Shown: positions 54,374-64,000, counted from the first letter of the stretch. The stretch is DNA of 64,000 nt from CAWGYT01 sp963826795 (GCA_963826795.1 CAWGYT010000004.1:496001-560000); one strand, 5' to 3'. Notes: generated by a model not told the origin, from the sequence alone. A program made the numbers and translations.

Positions 54374-54619
54374 TCAACGGTACCACCGCACGTTGCCTCG
54401 ATTGCGCACCGGAAGCCCTTGCTGGGCACGGCGGCTTTCCTGCTTGAGGACGAATCTGCGGTGCAAATTGGACCCGTATCCCGAGACCGGACGGGCACCT
54501 CCGTAGCGCGACGGGGATGCATACCCGCCGCGGTAACGAGCGGAATGGGCGCCGTCCGCGACGACCAGGAGGCAAATCAGTCCGAACAAGCCAACGGCGA
54601 AGCATTTTCTACGATGCAT
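54374..54619 (-). CDS. Small secreted Arg/Gly/Tyr-rich peptide
   Basis: 81 residues starting at 54619, with a strong GGGGAGGG ribosome site 8 bases upstream. A textbook signal peptide (CFAVGLFGLICLLVVADGAHS, cleavage near Ser-Ala) is followed by a basic mature part rich in Arg, Gly, Tyr and Ser (RYRGGYASPSRYGG, GYGSNLHRRFVLKQESRRAQ). I recognise no family. Repeat words (GTCGCGG and AGAACCGCCGCTC, twice at about 54290-54340) lie just beyond its stop. The combination of export and positive charge suggests surface or nucleic-acid binding, which is a guess. Confidence 0.55.
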   Translation of the reverse strand: MHRRKCFAVGLFGLICLLVVADGAHSARYRGGYASPSRYGGARPVSGYGSNLHRRFVLKQESRRAQQGLPVRNRGNVRWYR

Positions 54620-54790
54620 GATTCTGCCCTCCCCACGGAAACGTCGCACGCCCAAACGGGTTCACCCGTCAACGTCAGTTCACTGTATCACGTCGCTGAG
54701 CATCCGGCCACCGTTTCCGTCGTGATTGGTCCCTTTGTGACGCGAACTGCAAACGGTTATCGTAACGCTTAGCGAATTCTGAGACCTCTG

Positions 54791-56195
54791 ATGAAGCGAG
54801 AAGCGAGCATGCCAGGTTCCGTCCGTCGCCGTTTCGTTTGGTTGCTGGTGGGGGCCATGCTTGTCCCGCCCGGGACTCTCGTCGCGGAGGATTCGCCGCG
54901 GGGATCGCAGGAATTTCGCATGAACCCACGCGTCACGCGGCGTGAGGTGGTCGAACGTACCTTGAAGCCGTTCTCCGGGCGAGAGTCGCACGGGCGTCGA
55001 CAACTCGACGCTGGAAGGCAAAGTGATGTGCGGCTACCAAGGCTGGTTCACGTGCCCTGATGATGGCGCCGGACGGGGTTGGCATCATTGGCAAAAGCGT
55101 GGGGTTTTTCGCCCGGGGCAGTGCAGTATCGATCTCTGGCCCGATGTCTCGGAACTGGATGCGGATGAACGGTTTCGCACCGAATTTCTCTACCCGGATG
55201 GGACGGCGGCGGAAGTCTACAGTCCGCTGGTCGAAAAGACCGTGCGGCGGCACTTCAAGTGGATGCACGACTACGGCATCGACGGCGTATTCGTCCAGCG
55301 ATTCGGCGCGGAAGTACGCCATGTCATGGGGCTCTATCACTTCAATCGCGTGCTGGCGAACTGTCGAGCCGGTGCGAATGAACATGGACGAGTCTGGGCG
55401 GTGATGTACGACCTTTCCGGACTGCCACAAGGCGGCACTCAGGTCATCATCGAGGACTGGAAGATGCTCGTGGATCAGATGCGAGTGGGACGTGACGCGC
55501 GCGATCGAGCCTACTTGCGGCACCGCGGCAGGCCCGTGGTCGCCGTCTGGGGGATCGGATTCAGTGACCAGCGCCAATACACGCTGGACGAGTGTGAGCA
55601 ACTGGTCGAGTTTCTCGTCAACGACGCCACTTACGGGGGCAATACGGTCATGGTGGGTGTGCCGACTTACTGGCGGTCGCTGAGTCGAGACTGCGTCGCC
55701 GACCCGAAGGTTCACACGATCATCCGTCAGGCGACCCTTGTGAGCCCCTGGACCGTGGGCAGATACCGCACGCTGCGGCAGGTGGACCGAATTGCCAATG
55801 AAGTCTGGCGACCGGACCTTGAGTGGTGTCAAGACAACGGCAAGGACTATCTGCCCGTCGTCTTTCCGGGGTTCAGCTGGCACAATCTGAAGCCACAGTC
55901 GCCCCTGGACGAGATCCCGCGTCAGGGCGGTCGATTCCTGTGGAAACAGTTCGCCCAATTGCGAAAAAGTGGAGTGACGATGGCCTACCAGGCGATGTTC
56001 GACGAATTGGATGAGGGGACCGCAATCTTCAAATGCACCAACAACCCGCCGACGGGCGAGTCGAAGTTCTTGGACTTGGAGGGCCTCCCGAGCGACCACT
56101 ATCTGTGGCTGGTCGGCCAAGGCCGCAGGTTGCTGCGTGGCGAGCTGTCGCTGTCTCCCGACGACGTCGGTGAATCAATGCCCGCGCGGAATTGA
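54791..56195 (+). CDS. Secreted GH99/GH71-like glycoside hydrolase (frameshifted)
   Basis: Starts at 54791 (or at an ATG at 54809) with a signal peptide (FVWLLVGAMLVPPGTLVAED). Near 54990, after LKPFSGRESH, the frame shifts and continues GVDNSTLEGKVMCGYQGWF, WHHWQKRGVFRPGQCSIDLW and PDVSELDADERFRTEFLYPD, the family opening. RRHFKWMHDYGIDGVFVQRF, RVWAVMYDLSGLPQGG, RRGRPVVAVWGIGFSDQRQY-like and YLPVVFPGFSWHNLKP blocks form a TIM barrel of the GH99/GH71-like group, often annotated as xylosidase/arabinosidase-like in this phylum. About 468 residues joined. The precise substrate is unknown. The gene stands between the propeller gene and a phosphatase gene on the same strand. Confidence 0.7.
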
Positions 56196-56329
56196 CGCCC
56201 GCATGACCCCGCGGTTTCGGGAGGCCGAGGCTTTTTCGGCAGGAGCCTCGCCCTCCCGTTGGGCCTCGCCTTCCCGAAATCGTGTTCGCCCATGCTCGCC
56301 CGCAACTTTCACCTGATTGAGACACGAAG

Positions 56330-57397
56330 ATGGCATTCAAGATTGTGCTGATGCTGGGCGTGATGGCGCAGATCGCTGCGGCGGTCCTTGCGCTGCGGCT
56401 TAATTTTCGTTATCGCATCTATTCCGCTTGGGTTTTGATCTCGGCGGCTGCCTTCGCGATGGCCATCCTCCGCGTGACGCGGCTGATCGAAATCTGGCAC
56501 CTCGAGCCGACGATCCACGACGATTCGCTGCTTTGGACCAACACGATCAGCTGGCTGATGGTGTCCGTCTTCTTGCTGGCGGGACTGGCGCTGGTCGACC
56601 CTTTTTTTCAGGCGTTGGAAAAGACGCACGAGACGACCCGCCTCGAACGCGAACGCTTGCAATCGGACCTGATGGAGACGGAATCTGAGCTGCGTCTGGC
56701 TCGACAGATCCAACGTGACTTACTGCCGAAGTCGCCGCCCGACTTGCCGGGCCTGGAGATTGCCGCGTTGTGCGAGCCGGCGGAATGGACCAGCGGCGAT
56801 TTTTTCGACTACGTCACGCTCGAGAACGGAGAGGTCGCATTCATCGTGGCCGACGCCTGCGGCCACGGTCTGGGACCCGCCTTGCTGACGTCGTCGGCTC
56901 GAGCCTCGATCCGCGGCGTTGCCAAGACGGTCCACGACGTGGGGCCGCTGCTGACCTTGGCCAACACGGCCGTGTACGACCCTGACTCGAGCCGCTTCGT
57001 GACGGCGTTTGCCGCGACGATCGGGACGCAGGATCGAGTCCTTGCCTATGCCGGGGCCGGACAACCCGCGTTTCTGCTTCGAGCGGACGGAGCGCGCCAA
57101 ACGCTGATGCCAGAAGCTCCTCCCTTGGGAGTCAACGCCGAGATCAGTTTGCCGACGCAGCGCGAGTTGACGCTCGAATCGGGGGACATTCTGATTCTGG
57201 TCACCGATGGGATCTTGGAAACGGCCGACTCGAATTTCACGATGTTCGGGCAAGAACGGCTGTTTGACAGCGTCGAGAAGCATCGCACACAATGCCCCGC
57301 GACGATCGTCAAGCGGCTGTTCGACGCCGCCCACGAATTCGCCGGTCGGCGGCCGCAAGCCGACGATACGACGGCGGTGCTGATTAAGGTCAAATGA
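56330..57397 (+). CDS. SpoIIE/RsbU-type PP2C phosphatase, membrane-bound
   Basis: 355 residues starting at 56330. Three hydrophobic segments (KIVLMLGVMAQIAAAVLALR, AWVLISAAAFAMAILRV, SWLMVSVFLLAGLALVDPFF) precede a coiled coil (TTRLERERLQSDLMETESEL) and the phosphatase domain: RLARQIQRDLLPKSPPDLPG, EWTSGDFFDYVTLENGEVAF, VADACGHGLGPALLTSSARA, FVTAFAATIGTQDRVLAYAG, GDILILVTDGILETADSNFT and RRPQADDTTAVLIKVK. The metal-binding Asp residues of SpoIIE-like PP2C enzymes are present. It probably dephosphorylates an anti-sigma antagonist or another phosphoprotein; no such partner is adjacent. Confidence 0.88.
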   Translation: MAFKIVLMLGVMAQIAAAVLALRLNFRYRIYSAWVLISAAAFAMAILRVTRLIEIWHLEPTIHDDSLLWTNTISWLMVSVFLLAGLALVDPFFQALEKTHETTRLERERLQSDLMETESELRLARQIQRDLLPKSPPDLPGLEIAALCEPAEWTSGDFFDYVTLENGEVAFIVADACGHGLGPALLTSSARASIRGVAKTVHDVGPLLTLANTAVYDPDSSRFVTAFAATIGTQDRVLAYAGAGQPAFLLRADGARQTLMPEAPPLGVNAEISLPTQRELTLESGDILILVTDGILETADSNFTMFGQERLFDSVEKHRTQCPATIVKRLFDAAHEFAGRRPQADDTTAVLIKVK

Positions 57398-57442
57398 TCG
57401 GGTGCGACTGGCGGCGGATCTCGGCACTTCGATCGATGACCG

Positions 57443-60400
57443 TCAGTTCCCGCGACGCAGGCCGCGACGGGTCGTCTGAAAGCGTTCCTCGCGATCGTTG
57501 AGAGCCGCGAAGGCCAGATCGAGCGACCGCAGTTGCTCGTTCCCGGGCGAGCTCGGTTCGGCTGCCGGAAATTCGCCTTCGTAGTGATTTCGGCTGAACG
57601 CGAGCACGAAGTCATCGGTGGAAAACCGATGGTCGCCATCCCAATCGCCCTGGGCCCACGTTGCGTTGCGAGTCGATTCGAAGTGCCCGGAAATGAAGAC
57701 CATCACGATGTCCGACGAGTCGAAGCGGCCATCGAAATTGGCGTCGCCAAACGTGGTATTCCACGCCGATCTCAGCAGGTCCTCGACGTCATCCAGCGTC
57801 GTACGCCCGTCGCCCGTTCGATCGAACCGAAGGTCTGCGCCCGCGACCGCTTGATAGATCAAACGGAGATCGACGAGGTCGATACGACCGTCCTGGTTCA
57901 GGTCGTCGCGGTCGGGCGGGTCGACGGCGTAGGCCACCTGAGTCAGCGGGCTCCAGGATCGATTCCCACGCGTGCGTGCGGTCAGCAGAAGCGGTTCGAA
58001 GAGCGACAACGGTTGCGTGACGTCCAGCCGCTGTGCCACTGGTGAAATCCCGCCGCCTGGCTGGCGCGGGTCGCTTCCGTCGGTCGTGAAGTAAACCGCG
58101 CCGCTGGTCGGGACGATCGTCAACGGCGTCCCGAACGGCACGACAGGTCCCGCAGGCGTGAACCTCGGTATCGCTGGCGCGCTCTGATCGATCGCGGCCG
58201 CTCGCCGCGACAGCCACGTCTTCATGGAATTCAGCCGCCCGGACCAGTTGCGCACTCCATCCCGGTCGGCGGCGGCGTCTCCAATCGACGTATGCAGGGA
58301 GTCGATTATCTGTGACATATTCGCGTCAGTTAGTACATCGCTGCGGAGCTCGTGCCATCGATCAATGTATCTTTGTGCGAAGTCGGGGTCGTCGAACAAG
58401 CGGCCGTACCACAGCCGGTCGGTGTTGCGCATCAGCTCGGCGGTGGCGCTGCCGCTGAAGCTTCCCAAGTCGACATCCCAGATCGGGCCGAATGTCAAGC
58501 GGCCCTTGCCCGCGGGGTCCGGGTTGTACAACCACATCGAGAGAAGCAGTCCGTCGCCATTGTGCGAGAGGTTGTTGAGGATCAGGTAGTCGATGAAACT
58601 TTCCACATCGATGTACTTGGCGTATCCGTTGACCGGATCATTCCAAGTCACGCCGGGGACGCGTCCGTAGAGCACGTCTTCCATGGTCTGAAACCAGCCC
58701 TCGATCGCGGTCCGCTGCGGCTCGGTGATTTGCCGTGGATTCGGGTGTTCGAAGTTGATGTACGCGTTGTACTGACGCGGGATGTCGTCCCCGCGACTCG
58801 ACGCATTCGAAAGGTCTCGCGGAGTTTGCTGAATTCCATCGGGTCCCGCCGTGTGGAAATTCTTCGGAAGTTGCCCGTCTTCAGTGATGGAATCCATCCG
58901 ATTGATTTCCAGGATCCAGCCGCCGGCGGACCCGTCCGGCTCGAAGCGCGGAATATCAATTCGCCCCGGGCCGCGTTCGGCTCGTTCGACAAACACATAC
59001 AGTCCGACGTAATCGTCCGCGGAGAGTTCATTCCCATCGTCGTTCAAGTACAGTTCGACATATTGGAAATCCGGCGCCCAATGTCCCATTTGGCGCTGCA
59101 GCTGAAACATAAACGTGTTGTCGATTAAGGTCTGATCATGCTGAGGATTGGGCGCGTAAAGGACCCAATCCGCGGCCGCCTCCATGCCGAACAGACTTTG
59201 TGACGTATCTTCGTCATTCGCGTCGTTCCACAGCTCCAGCGAATATCCCGGTTCAGGGAAGGACGACGAAAATGCACCCGCACGCGCAGCCCCGCGCGGC
59301 TCACCCGCTGGGGCAGCGCCGTCAGGCTGCTTTCGTCAGATTGTGGCTCGAACAGCATTAACGAGACGTTCTGTCGCGGAACCTGTCGGATCCTGGCGTT
59401 GGTCTGATTCCAGCCCGCATTGGGGACTCGCCCGGCGCCGAAATTGTCGATCACGGCGATCGGTAGCATCGAACGAACGTCGCTCAACTCCGGCGCCAAG
59501 CGGACGTAACTGCGGGCCGTGATCGGCCCTGCAACGGCGTCGGGCTGAATCGCACGAGCTCGGAGTTGAGCGGATCGGCTCAGCGCAAAAGGTCCTTCGT
59601 ACAAGGGCGATTCGACACCGGGAAGGGACCCATCCAGTGTGTAGTGGATCGTGGCCGCCGTCGCGGCGGTTGTCAACGAAATCAACAGCTCGCCCGAAAA
59701 CGTCTGGTCCGGTTCCGAGATCTGAACGGGCTCGGTCGTGACGGCCGAGAACACGCGATCACTCGCCTCGCCCGGCGTGGGAAATTCGAAATAGCCGACT
59801 CGGTCACGATCCAGGACATAGGTCGACGCAAACAATTCCGGCCAGACGAATAGATCGTCATCCGCTTCATTTACGTTCAACGCGTGAATGGCCAACACGT
59901 TGTTGCCGCGTTGGAGCAGTGAGCGTGCCGAATCCAAGTCGATGGACAGCGGCGGCTCCGTCGCATCGCGACGCGCGGTTGCCACGGAATCGGGCCCCGG
60001 CGGTTCGCCCTGAGCGTTGATTCGAGCGACCTCCTGGCCGTTCAAGTACACCACGGCTCCGTCATCGAGGCGGAGGTCCAGCCACAATCGGTCAATGGCT
60101 GCCGGATCGTCCAGCTCAAAGGGGACCCGCAAGTAGACCGTACTGGCACGACCCTGCATCGAGCCAAGGCGAGTCTCAAGCCACGCTTCGTACTGAGGGC
60201 TGGTTCCGTACCCCACCGGCAAGGTCGGGGCCGGTGCCTCCGCGGTCTCGCTTAGCCACGAGCCGTCGGGCAAGAAGTCGATCTCGGCCCACGCCTCGGC
60301 GACGGACGCCGAATCGGGAATGAGAATCTGCACGGCCGTGCCGGCGCCGACGAGCGTTTGGTCGCGCAGTTCGGTCGCAAAGCCGTAGGAAATGTCCGGT

Positions 60401-60813
60401 TGCTGCGGTGGAAAACGCGGCGCAAGTTCTTGCCGGATCTTCGCTTGCGGATCCACCAGTGCTAAGTACTCGCCATTGGCGTTCAACCGAAATGACGCGT
60501 GCAGTCGGCCGTCCACGTCTCGTCCCGAGGGATACGTCTGGCCCGACGCAAACACCGCCAAGAATTCGCCCGGCCGCAGCATGGCCGAGGGAAAAGTCCA
60601 TTTTTGAAGCCGCTGGGGATCGTCCGTCAAGGACCATCCGTTCAGGTCAAGCGACTCGTCTCCGGCGTTGAACAGTTCGATCCAGTCGGAGGTTTGCCCG
60701 CGCCCATCTTCCAGAGTGGACTCGTTGTCGGCCATCCATTCCGAAATCAACGGTTCGGCAGCCAGCAGGTGTCGAGCTTCCAGAGTTTCCAGACGGCGTG
60801 AGGGACGGGGCAT
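57443..60813 (-). CDS. Secreted CotH-type protein with LTD and dockerin-like modules (frameshifted)
   Basis: About 1123 residues when joined. The N-terminus SRRLETLEARHLLAAEPLI resembles the planctomycete LEPR-XLL motif. Next comes a lamin-tail-like domain (ADNESTLEDGRGQTSDWIEL, FNAGDESLDLNGWSLTDDP), then beta domains. Near 59272 the frame changes; the new frame gives FSSSFPEPGYSLELWNDAND and continues into a CotH kinase region: NELSADDYVGLYVFVERAER, SFIDYLILNNLSHNGDGLLL and GRLTFGPIWDVDLGSFSG. The C-terminal part has calcium loops DLNQDGRIDLVDLRLIYQAV, GDANFDGRFDSSDIVMVFIS and QGDWDGDHRFSTDDFVLAFS, the same module as in the PEP-CTERM protein at 34-35 kb. It ends without PEP-CTERM. Confidence 0.8.
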
Positions 60814-60848
60814 TTCTAAGGGGACCAGCGGTGGCGGCGAAAGGGTTG

Positions 60849-60937
60849 GGTTGGGAAAAGGGGGTCAGGTCCCAAGAGTGCAAAGCACCCGAAGGGCCGT
60901 TCCGGCTCTTGGGACCTGACCCCCTTTTCCCAACCCC
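60849..60937. repeat. 89-bp palindromic element, 31-bp perfect stem with three mini-hairpins
   Basis: A 31-bp perfect stem (60849-60879 with 60907-60937), containing GGGGGTCAGGTCCC and its complement, encloses exactly 27 bases made of three 9-nt units: TGCAAAGCA, CCCGAAGGG and CCGTTCCGG. Each unit is a 3-bp stem with a triloop. The element fills the gap between the propeller gene and the CotH gene on the minus strand and could terminate transcription, but no T-run follows. A second copy in inverted order is at 63241-63326. Confidence 0.92.
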
Positions 60938-60941
60938 CATA

Positions 60942-62197
60942 CTAATCGCCGATCCGAAACAAGTGTTTGTCGGTGCGGATCAGCAAATCTTGGTCGACCA
61001 CGGCGTACGAGGCCAACGTTCGCTCTTGGAGATCGTTCCGTGCCAGCAGCTCGAAGGTTGGGGCGGCGCGGACGACGATCGCTTCGCCTTCTTCGTTTTG
61101 AAAGTAAATCCGGCCGTTGGCGTGGATCGGCGACGCCGAAAAGCTGCCGCCGAGCCGTTCCTGCCACTGCTGCTCGCCCGTCATGGCGTTCAGACACGAG
61201 GCAACGCCACGATCCGAGACCATGTACAGGTAGTCGCCGACGAGCAGCATCGAGGGCGTGTTGGGAGCCCCGCGCCGTGCCGACCATGCGACGTGAGTTT
61301 CCGTGACGTCGCCCTGTCCATCCGGACGGATCGCCAGGGCCACAGGCGAGTCGAAGCTGGTGCTGATGTACACCAAACCGTGACCGAAAACCGGGCGAGG
61401 AACCACCGAGTAGCCATCGTAATTGACGCGCAAATCTCGTCGCCCGTGTCAGGATCCAGAGAAACAACGCAGTTGCTGCCAGGACAAATCACCTGGTCGC
61501 GGCCTGCGGCCACAATGTGCAGCGGCGTCGCGAACGAAAAGGTCTTCGCCGCGTCGGTTCGGCGGGGCGTCTTCCAGGCCACGTCACCCGTTTCCTGCTC
61601 CAGTGCCAGAATAAAGGGGTCCGTGTCTCCGTCGCAGCTGAAAATCAGTTTGCCCTTGGCCAGTGCGGGTGAGCCGCCGTTGCCGTGTCGAGGCGGATAG
61701 CGAAACGAATCGTTCCGCCAGATCGGCTCGCCGGCGAGATTGAAGCAGGCGAGCCCTGCGGGCCCAAAGTGGACGTAAACGCGATCCCCATCGACCAGGG
61801 GCGTCGGACTCGCGTGACTGTTCTTGCTGTGTATCTGAGCGGCGTCGGCCTCGGCTTGATGGAACGCCTCGACGCTTCGAATCACTTGGCCACTGGCCCC
61901 ATCGAGAATGATCAGCCGTAACGAAAAATCCCCCGACTCCGGAATCGGCACCGCGGCCGTCAGGTAGACCCTTCCGTCCGCGACGACCGGTGACGACCAA
62001 CCCTCGCCCGGCAGCGGGGTCTTCCAGCGAACGTGCTCTGACGCGCTCCACTCCAAGGGCAGGTCGACCGATGAGGCCAATCCCTGTCCCGTCGGACCTC
62101 GAAACTCCGTCCAATCCCCCGTCGCCGAATGGGCAATCGCGAGCCCAAGCACTGTGGCTGGCAAGAGAGTTCCGCAAACGGCTCGTGCACGTGTCAT
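60942..62197 (-). CDS. Secreted PQQ-type beta-propeller protein, BamB-like (frameshifted)
   Basis: Starts at 62197 with a signal peptide ending near AHSATG. Repeated W-type blades characterise the PQQ/BamB propeller: WTEFRGPTGQGLASSVDLPL, HVRWKTPLPGEGWSSPVVAD, RVYVHFGPAGLACFNLAGEP and TGDVAWKTPRRTDAAKTFSF. Near 61435 the frame changes at DTGDE(I) and resumes RVNYDGYSVVPRPVFGHGLV, VAWSARRGAPNTPSMLLVGD, YLYMVSDRGVASCLNAMTGE and IYFQNEEGEAIVVRAAPTFE. About 418 residues joined. No catalytic Asp pair of quinoprotein dehydrogenases is obvious, so a scaffold role is more likely than enzymatic use of PQQ. Such proteins are very common in planctomycetes. The palindromic element follows its stop by five bases. 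Confidence 0.82.
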
Positions 62198-63016
62198 CTC
62201 GACTCCGATGTGGCGTGGTGATCGGGAGCGGGCAAGCGGTGGATGGGTTCTGGCCCGGGATGGATTTTCGCGGAGTGTGGTTTCTGGAGCGAACCGAGGC
62301 CCGACCCGGTCCGCGGCCCCCTACCCAGAATCTCGATTGTCCGCAGCCACGCGCCAGGAGACAAGCCGTCATGCCGCCCGAAATCGTCGACTGCCAAAAT
62401 CCCCTCTCCGCGTCCCGGGACGGCTCGCCCGGATGTCCGCGATCCGAAAACGGTCCCCACGGCACAGCGACGTGTCCTTTCGGAGCGCTCTGAAGTCCAC
62501 AAGGAGCTTGATTTGCGGAGGTTTTCGCCGGCACGCCTTTTGCCGTATAAGGTCGACAGGGAATAACAAGAGCCGACGTGCCGAACAAACACGGGAATGG
62601 CACATCGCTCCACCAAAGGGAAAGGCTCGGCAGAGAACTAAGCCAACGCGGCATCGTCTGGACCCCGCCATTTGTGTCGCTCTTGGTCGAACTCTCGCGC
62701 GAGCCTTTCCTATCGCGCCATTCCTCTTGATCCCGGCGTGATGGTTCACGTCGTTTCTGGAGCTCGGTTCTTGCGAGCTTCCATCCGCCGATTCTGGGCA
62801 GCGGGGTGTCACTTTCGTCGTACGGGGACGCGAACTTGCTTGAACCGGGTCGCCTTTCACTCCACAATGGGGCACGCCGTGGGTGGGAACGGGTTCCGCG
62901 GGTCGTCCCGCGGGGTTTTCCCGGCGGCGCCCCAGTCGAACGCCCCCCAGTCGAACGCCCCCCAGTCGAACGGCGGACGAGTCGACCGGGCGATTGGCGG
63001 ACGGAGTGAACCGAGC
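62198..63016. other. Intergenic stretch with a 15-bp minisatellite
   Basis: About 820 bases between the divergent propeller gene and the 66-residue protein. Several open frames exist but none has recognisable homology. CGCCCCCCAGTCGAA repeats occur at about 62928-62972 (two full copies and a partial one). GTGCCGAACA at about 62578 equals the outer ten bases of the IS end but then diverges. Confidence 0.5.
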
Positions 63017-63217
63017 ATGACGAAGACGTATCTCACGCTGAAGCCGAGTGAGCAAGTGGTCGCGAGCGTCGCGGGTCGGATCTTTGCGGCCTACATCGCC
63101 GCAGGCATGGTGTCGGCCGGGAACGAATCCGAATGGTTGCAAAGGTCGTTGAGAGAAGCGATCGAGTTGGCCAAAATGACGGACGAGGCGATCACAAGCG
63201 AAGGCGAAATGTCCTAG
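63017..63217 (+). CDS. Small conserved-looking helical protein
   Basis: 66 residues from an ATG at 63017: MTKTYLTLKPSEQVVASVAG, RIFAAYIAAGMVSAGNESEW, LQRSLREAIELAKMTDEAIT and SEGEMS. The sequence is helical and mildly acidic at its end, without a signal peptide or cysteine. I recall similar short proteins in planctomycetes with the same W-x-x-R-S-x-R-E-A-I segment but know no function. The upstream DNA contains the 15-bp minisatellite, and the downstream DNA contains the second palindromic element. Confidence 0.6.
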   Translation: MTKTYLTLKPSEQVVASVAGRIFAAYIAAGMVSAGNESEWLQRSLREAIELAKMTDEAITSEGEMS

Positions 63218-63240
63218 TGCTGTGTCACAGCTAAGATCAG

Positions 63241-63361
63241 GGGTTGGGAAAAGGGGTCAGGTCCCAAAAGCCGAAACGGCCCTTCGGGTGCTTCGCACTT
63301 TTGGGACCTGACCCCCTTTTCCCAACGTCCCTTTTCCCAACGTGCCTTTTCCCAACGTGCC
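63241..63361. repeat. Second palindromic element with amplified right arm
   Basis: At 63241-63326 the left arm (30 bases with GGGGTCAGGTCCC) and right arm enclose 27 bases: CCGAAACGG, CCCTTCGGG and TGCTTCGCA. Read backwards these are the three mini-hairpins of the copy at 60849-60937, with changes only in the triloops. One G/C count difference makes a single bulge in the stem. The end of the right arm, CCTTTTCCCAACG, is then repeated about twice more up to 63361. Confidence 0.9.
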
Positions 63362-63458
63362 CCGCCTCGCTTCAAATTGCCCGTTTCGCGTCCCGGACGG
63401 ACGACCAACGTCCAAGCCCTGGTAACCATCTGATTCGCCACGCCCAAAGGCTGCCCCA

Positions 63459-64000
63459 ATGCGATCGCCTCTTCGTTCTGATTTGCGGCAACTTCTTATT
63501 CGCGGGGCCATTCTGGCATGGGCCGCGTCCTGGCCCCTCGTCGGCGTCGCGCCTGTCGAGGGGCAAGCCCCGTCCGCGCCGCCGGGCGTCACGGCGCCGC
63601 AAGCCGTCACGGATTCGCCGAGCGACAGGGCTCCACAGGGCAGCGCGGGGCGGACAGGTATCGGCAATCGATTGGCCTATTTGGACGGCCCGGTGGACCC
63701 CTACTATGTCGGTGACGGGTTCGCTCGGCTCACGACACCGCAGTGGATCGGCGACCCCCGCGTTCAGGCCGTCGTCGTGCTGGCGATCGACGACATGCGG
63801 GATCCGGACCGCTACGAGGCGTTCTTGCGACCGATTCTGAACCGTTTGAAGCGGATCGATGGTCGCGGGGCGCTGAGTATCATGACCAATCAGGTCGATC
63901 CCGAGCATCCGCAATTGGAGCCTTGGCTCAAGGAGGGCGTGAGTCTGGAAGTGCACACGGTGGATCATCCGTGTCCCTTGCTGAATGCGAGTGATTTCGG
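63459..64000 (+). CDS. Secreted polysaccharide-deacetylase-like protein, N-terminal part
   Basis: An open frame from the ATG at 63459 runs without a stop to the right edge, giving about 180 residues. An export signal (LLIRGAILAWAASWPLVGVA) and a Pro/Ala-rich stretch precede NRLAYLDGPVDPYYVGDGFA, RLTTPQWIGDPRVQAVVVLA and IDDMRDPDRYEAFLRPILNR. The Asp-Asp after strand 1 and SLEVHTVDHPCPLL near the edge fit the NodB deacetylase pattern, where D-D and H-x-x-x-H bind the metal. In planctomycetes this N-terminal region is often part of much larger secreted proteins, so more domains may follow outside the window. Confidence 0.65.
   Translation, partial: MRSPLRSDLRQLLIRGAILAWAASWPLVGVAPVEGQAPSAPPGVTAPQAVTDSPSDRAPQGSAGRTGIGNRLAYLDGPVDPYYVGDGFARLTTPQWIGDPRVQAVVVLAIDDMRDPDRYEAFLRPILNRLKRIDGRGALSIMTNQVDPEHPQLEPWLKEGVSLEVHTVDHPCPLLNASDF

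Noticed and set aside
60849..60937. Long hairpin considered as a simple rho-independent terminator
   Set aside because: The stem is far longer than usual, no T-run follows on either strand, and a second copy lies in inverted orientation at 63.2 kb, so it is treated as a repeat element.
62570..62595. GTGCCGAACA followed by AACACG, similar to the IS right end
   Set aside because: Only the outer ten bases match, the rest diverges and no 9-bp duplication is visible around it, so chance is a fair explanation.

Overview
The window looks like a GC-rich planctomycete chromosome, probably related to Pirellulales. The evidence is the gene content. There is an FGE-type sulfatase, a TIGR03009 protein, a DUF1598 protein and a CotH protein with an N-terminal LEPR-XLL-like motif. 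Two secreted proteins end in PEP-CTERM signals, and two carry the planctomycete GDWNGD calcium-binding repeat. An ECF sigma factor sits next to a Ser/Thr kinase, and there is an nfeD-nfeD-floA membrane-microdomain operon. No rRNA, tRNA, CRISPR array, phage or plasmid backbone was recognised. This lineage assignment is inference from families, not from a marker-gene comparison.

Layout. 1-7.2 kb: a Nei-type glycosylase (cut by the window edge), an isochorismatase-like hydrolase, an ABC ATPase, a WecG/TagA glycosyltransferase with a Wzz-like protein (exopolysaccharide), and a sulfatase. 7.2-9.3 kb: gene debris, namely a receiver-domain fragment, a decayed IS1380-type transposase and the tail of an NhaR-like regulator. 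9.3-26 kb: a Kef-type antiporter, a thioredoxin-fold protein, arginine decarboxylase, an ACT protein, an esterase, TIGR03009, nfeD-nfeD-floA, a 3-hydroxyisobutyrate-dehydrogenase-like enzyme and a receiver-only regulator. 26-34 kb: a 29-residue basic protein behind a good sigma-70 promoter, a penicillin-acylase homologue, DUF1598 and dnaE. 34-47.5 kb: secreted proteins, the ECF/kinase pair, and a three-gene glycan block (sugar porter, GH-A hydrolase, 1154-residue GH94-like phosphorylase). 47.5-50.7 kb: a nest of insertion sequences and repeats. 50.7-64 kb: a gamma-carbonic-anhydrase-like protein, a coiled-coil/zinc-ribbon membrane protein, secreted glycan-active proteins, a SpoIIE-type phosphatase, a CotH/dockerin protein, a PQQ-type propeller and the start of a deacetylase-like protein.

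Two signals run through the window. First, single-base frameshifts are frequent in genes that are otherwise intact, including three in dnaE. I read most of them as sequence errors and annotate the reconstructed genes. Second, intergenic DNA is full of small repeat structures: at least eight minisatellites with 8-16 bp units, tandem 47-bp hairpin units, a 103-bp duplication, and two copies of a long palindrome whose tip is three consecutive 9-nt mini-hairpins.

The most informative result is a reconstruction of one IS family. A 1494-bp IS4-type element (48328-49821) has perfect 16-bp inverted repeats and a 9-bp target duplication, and it sits inside an older, decayed member of the same family (48258-50667). 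A 21-bp scar of a third insertion lies at 35346-35366. The uninterrupted target of the youngest insertion survives at 2312-2397.
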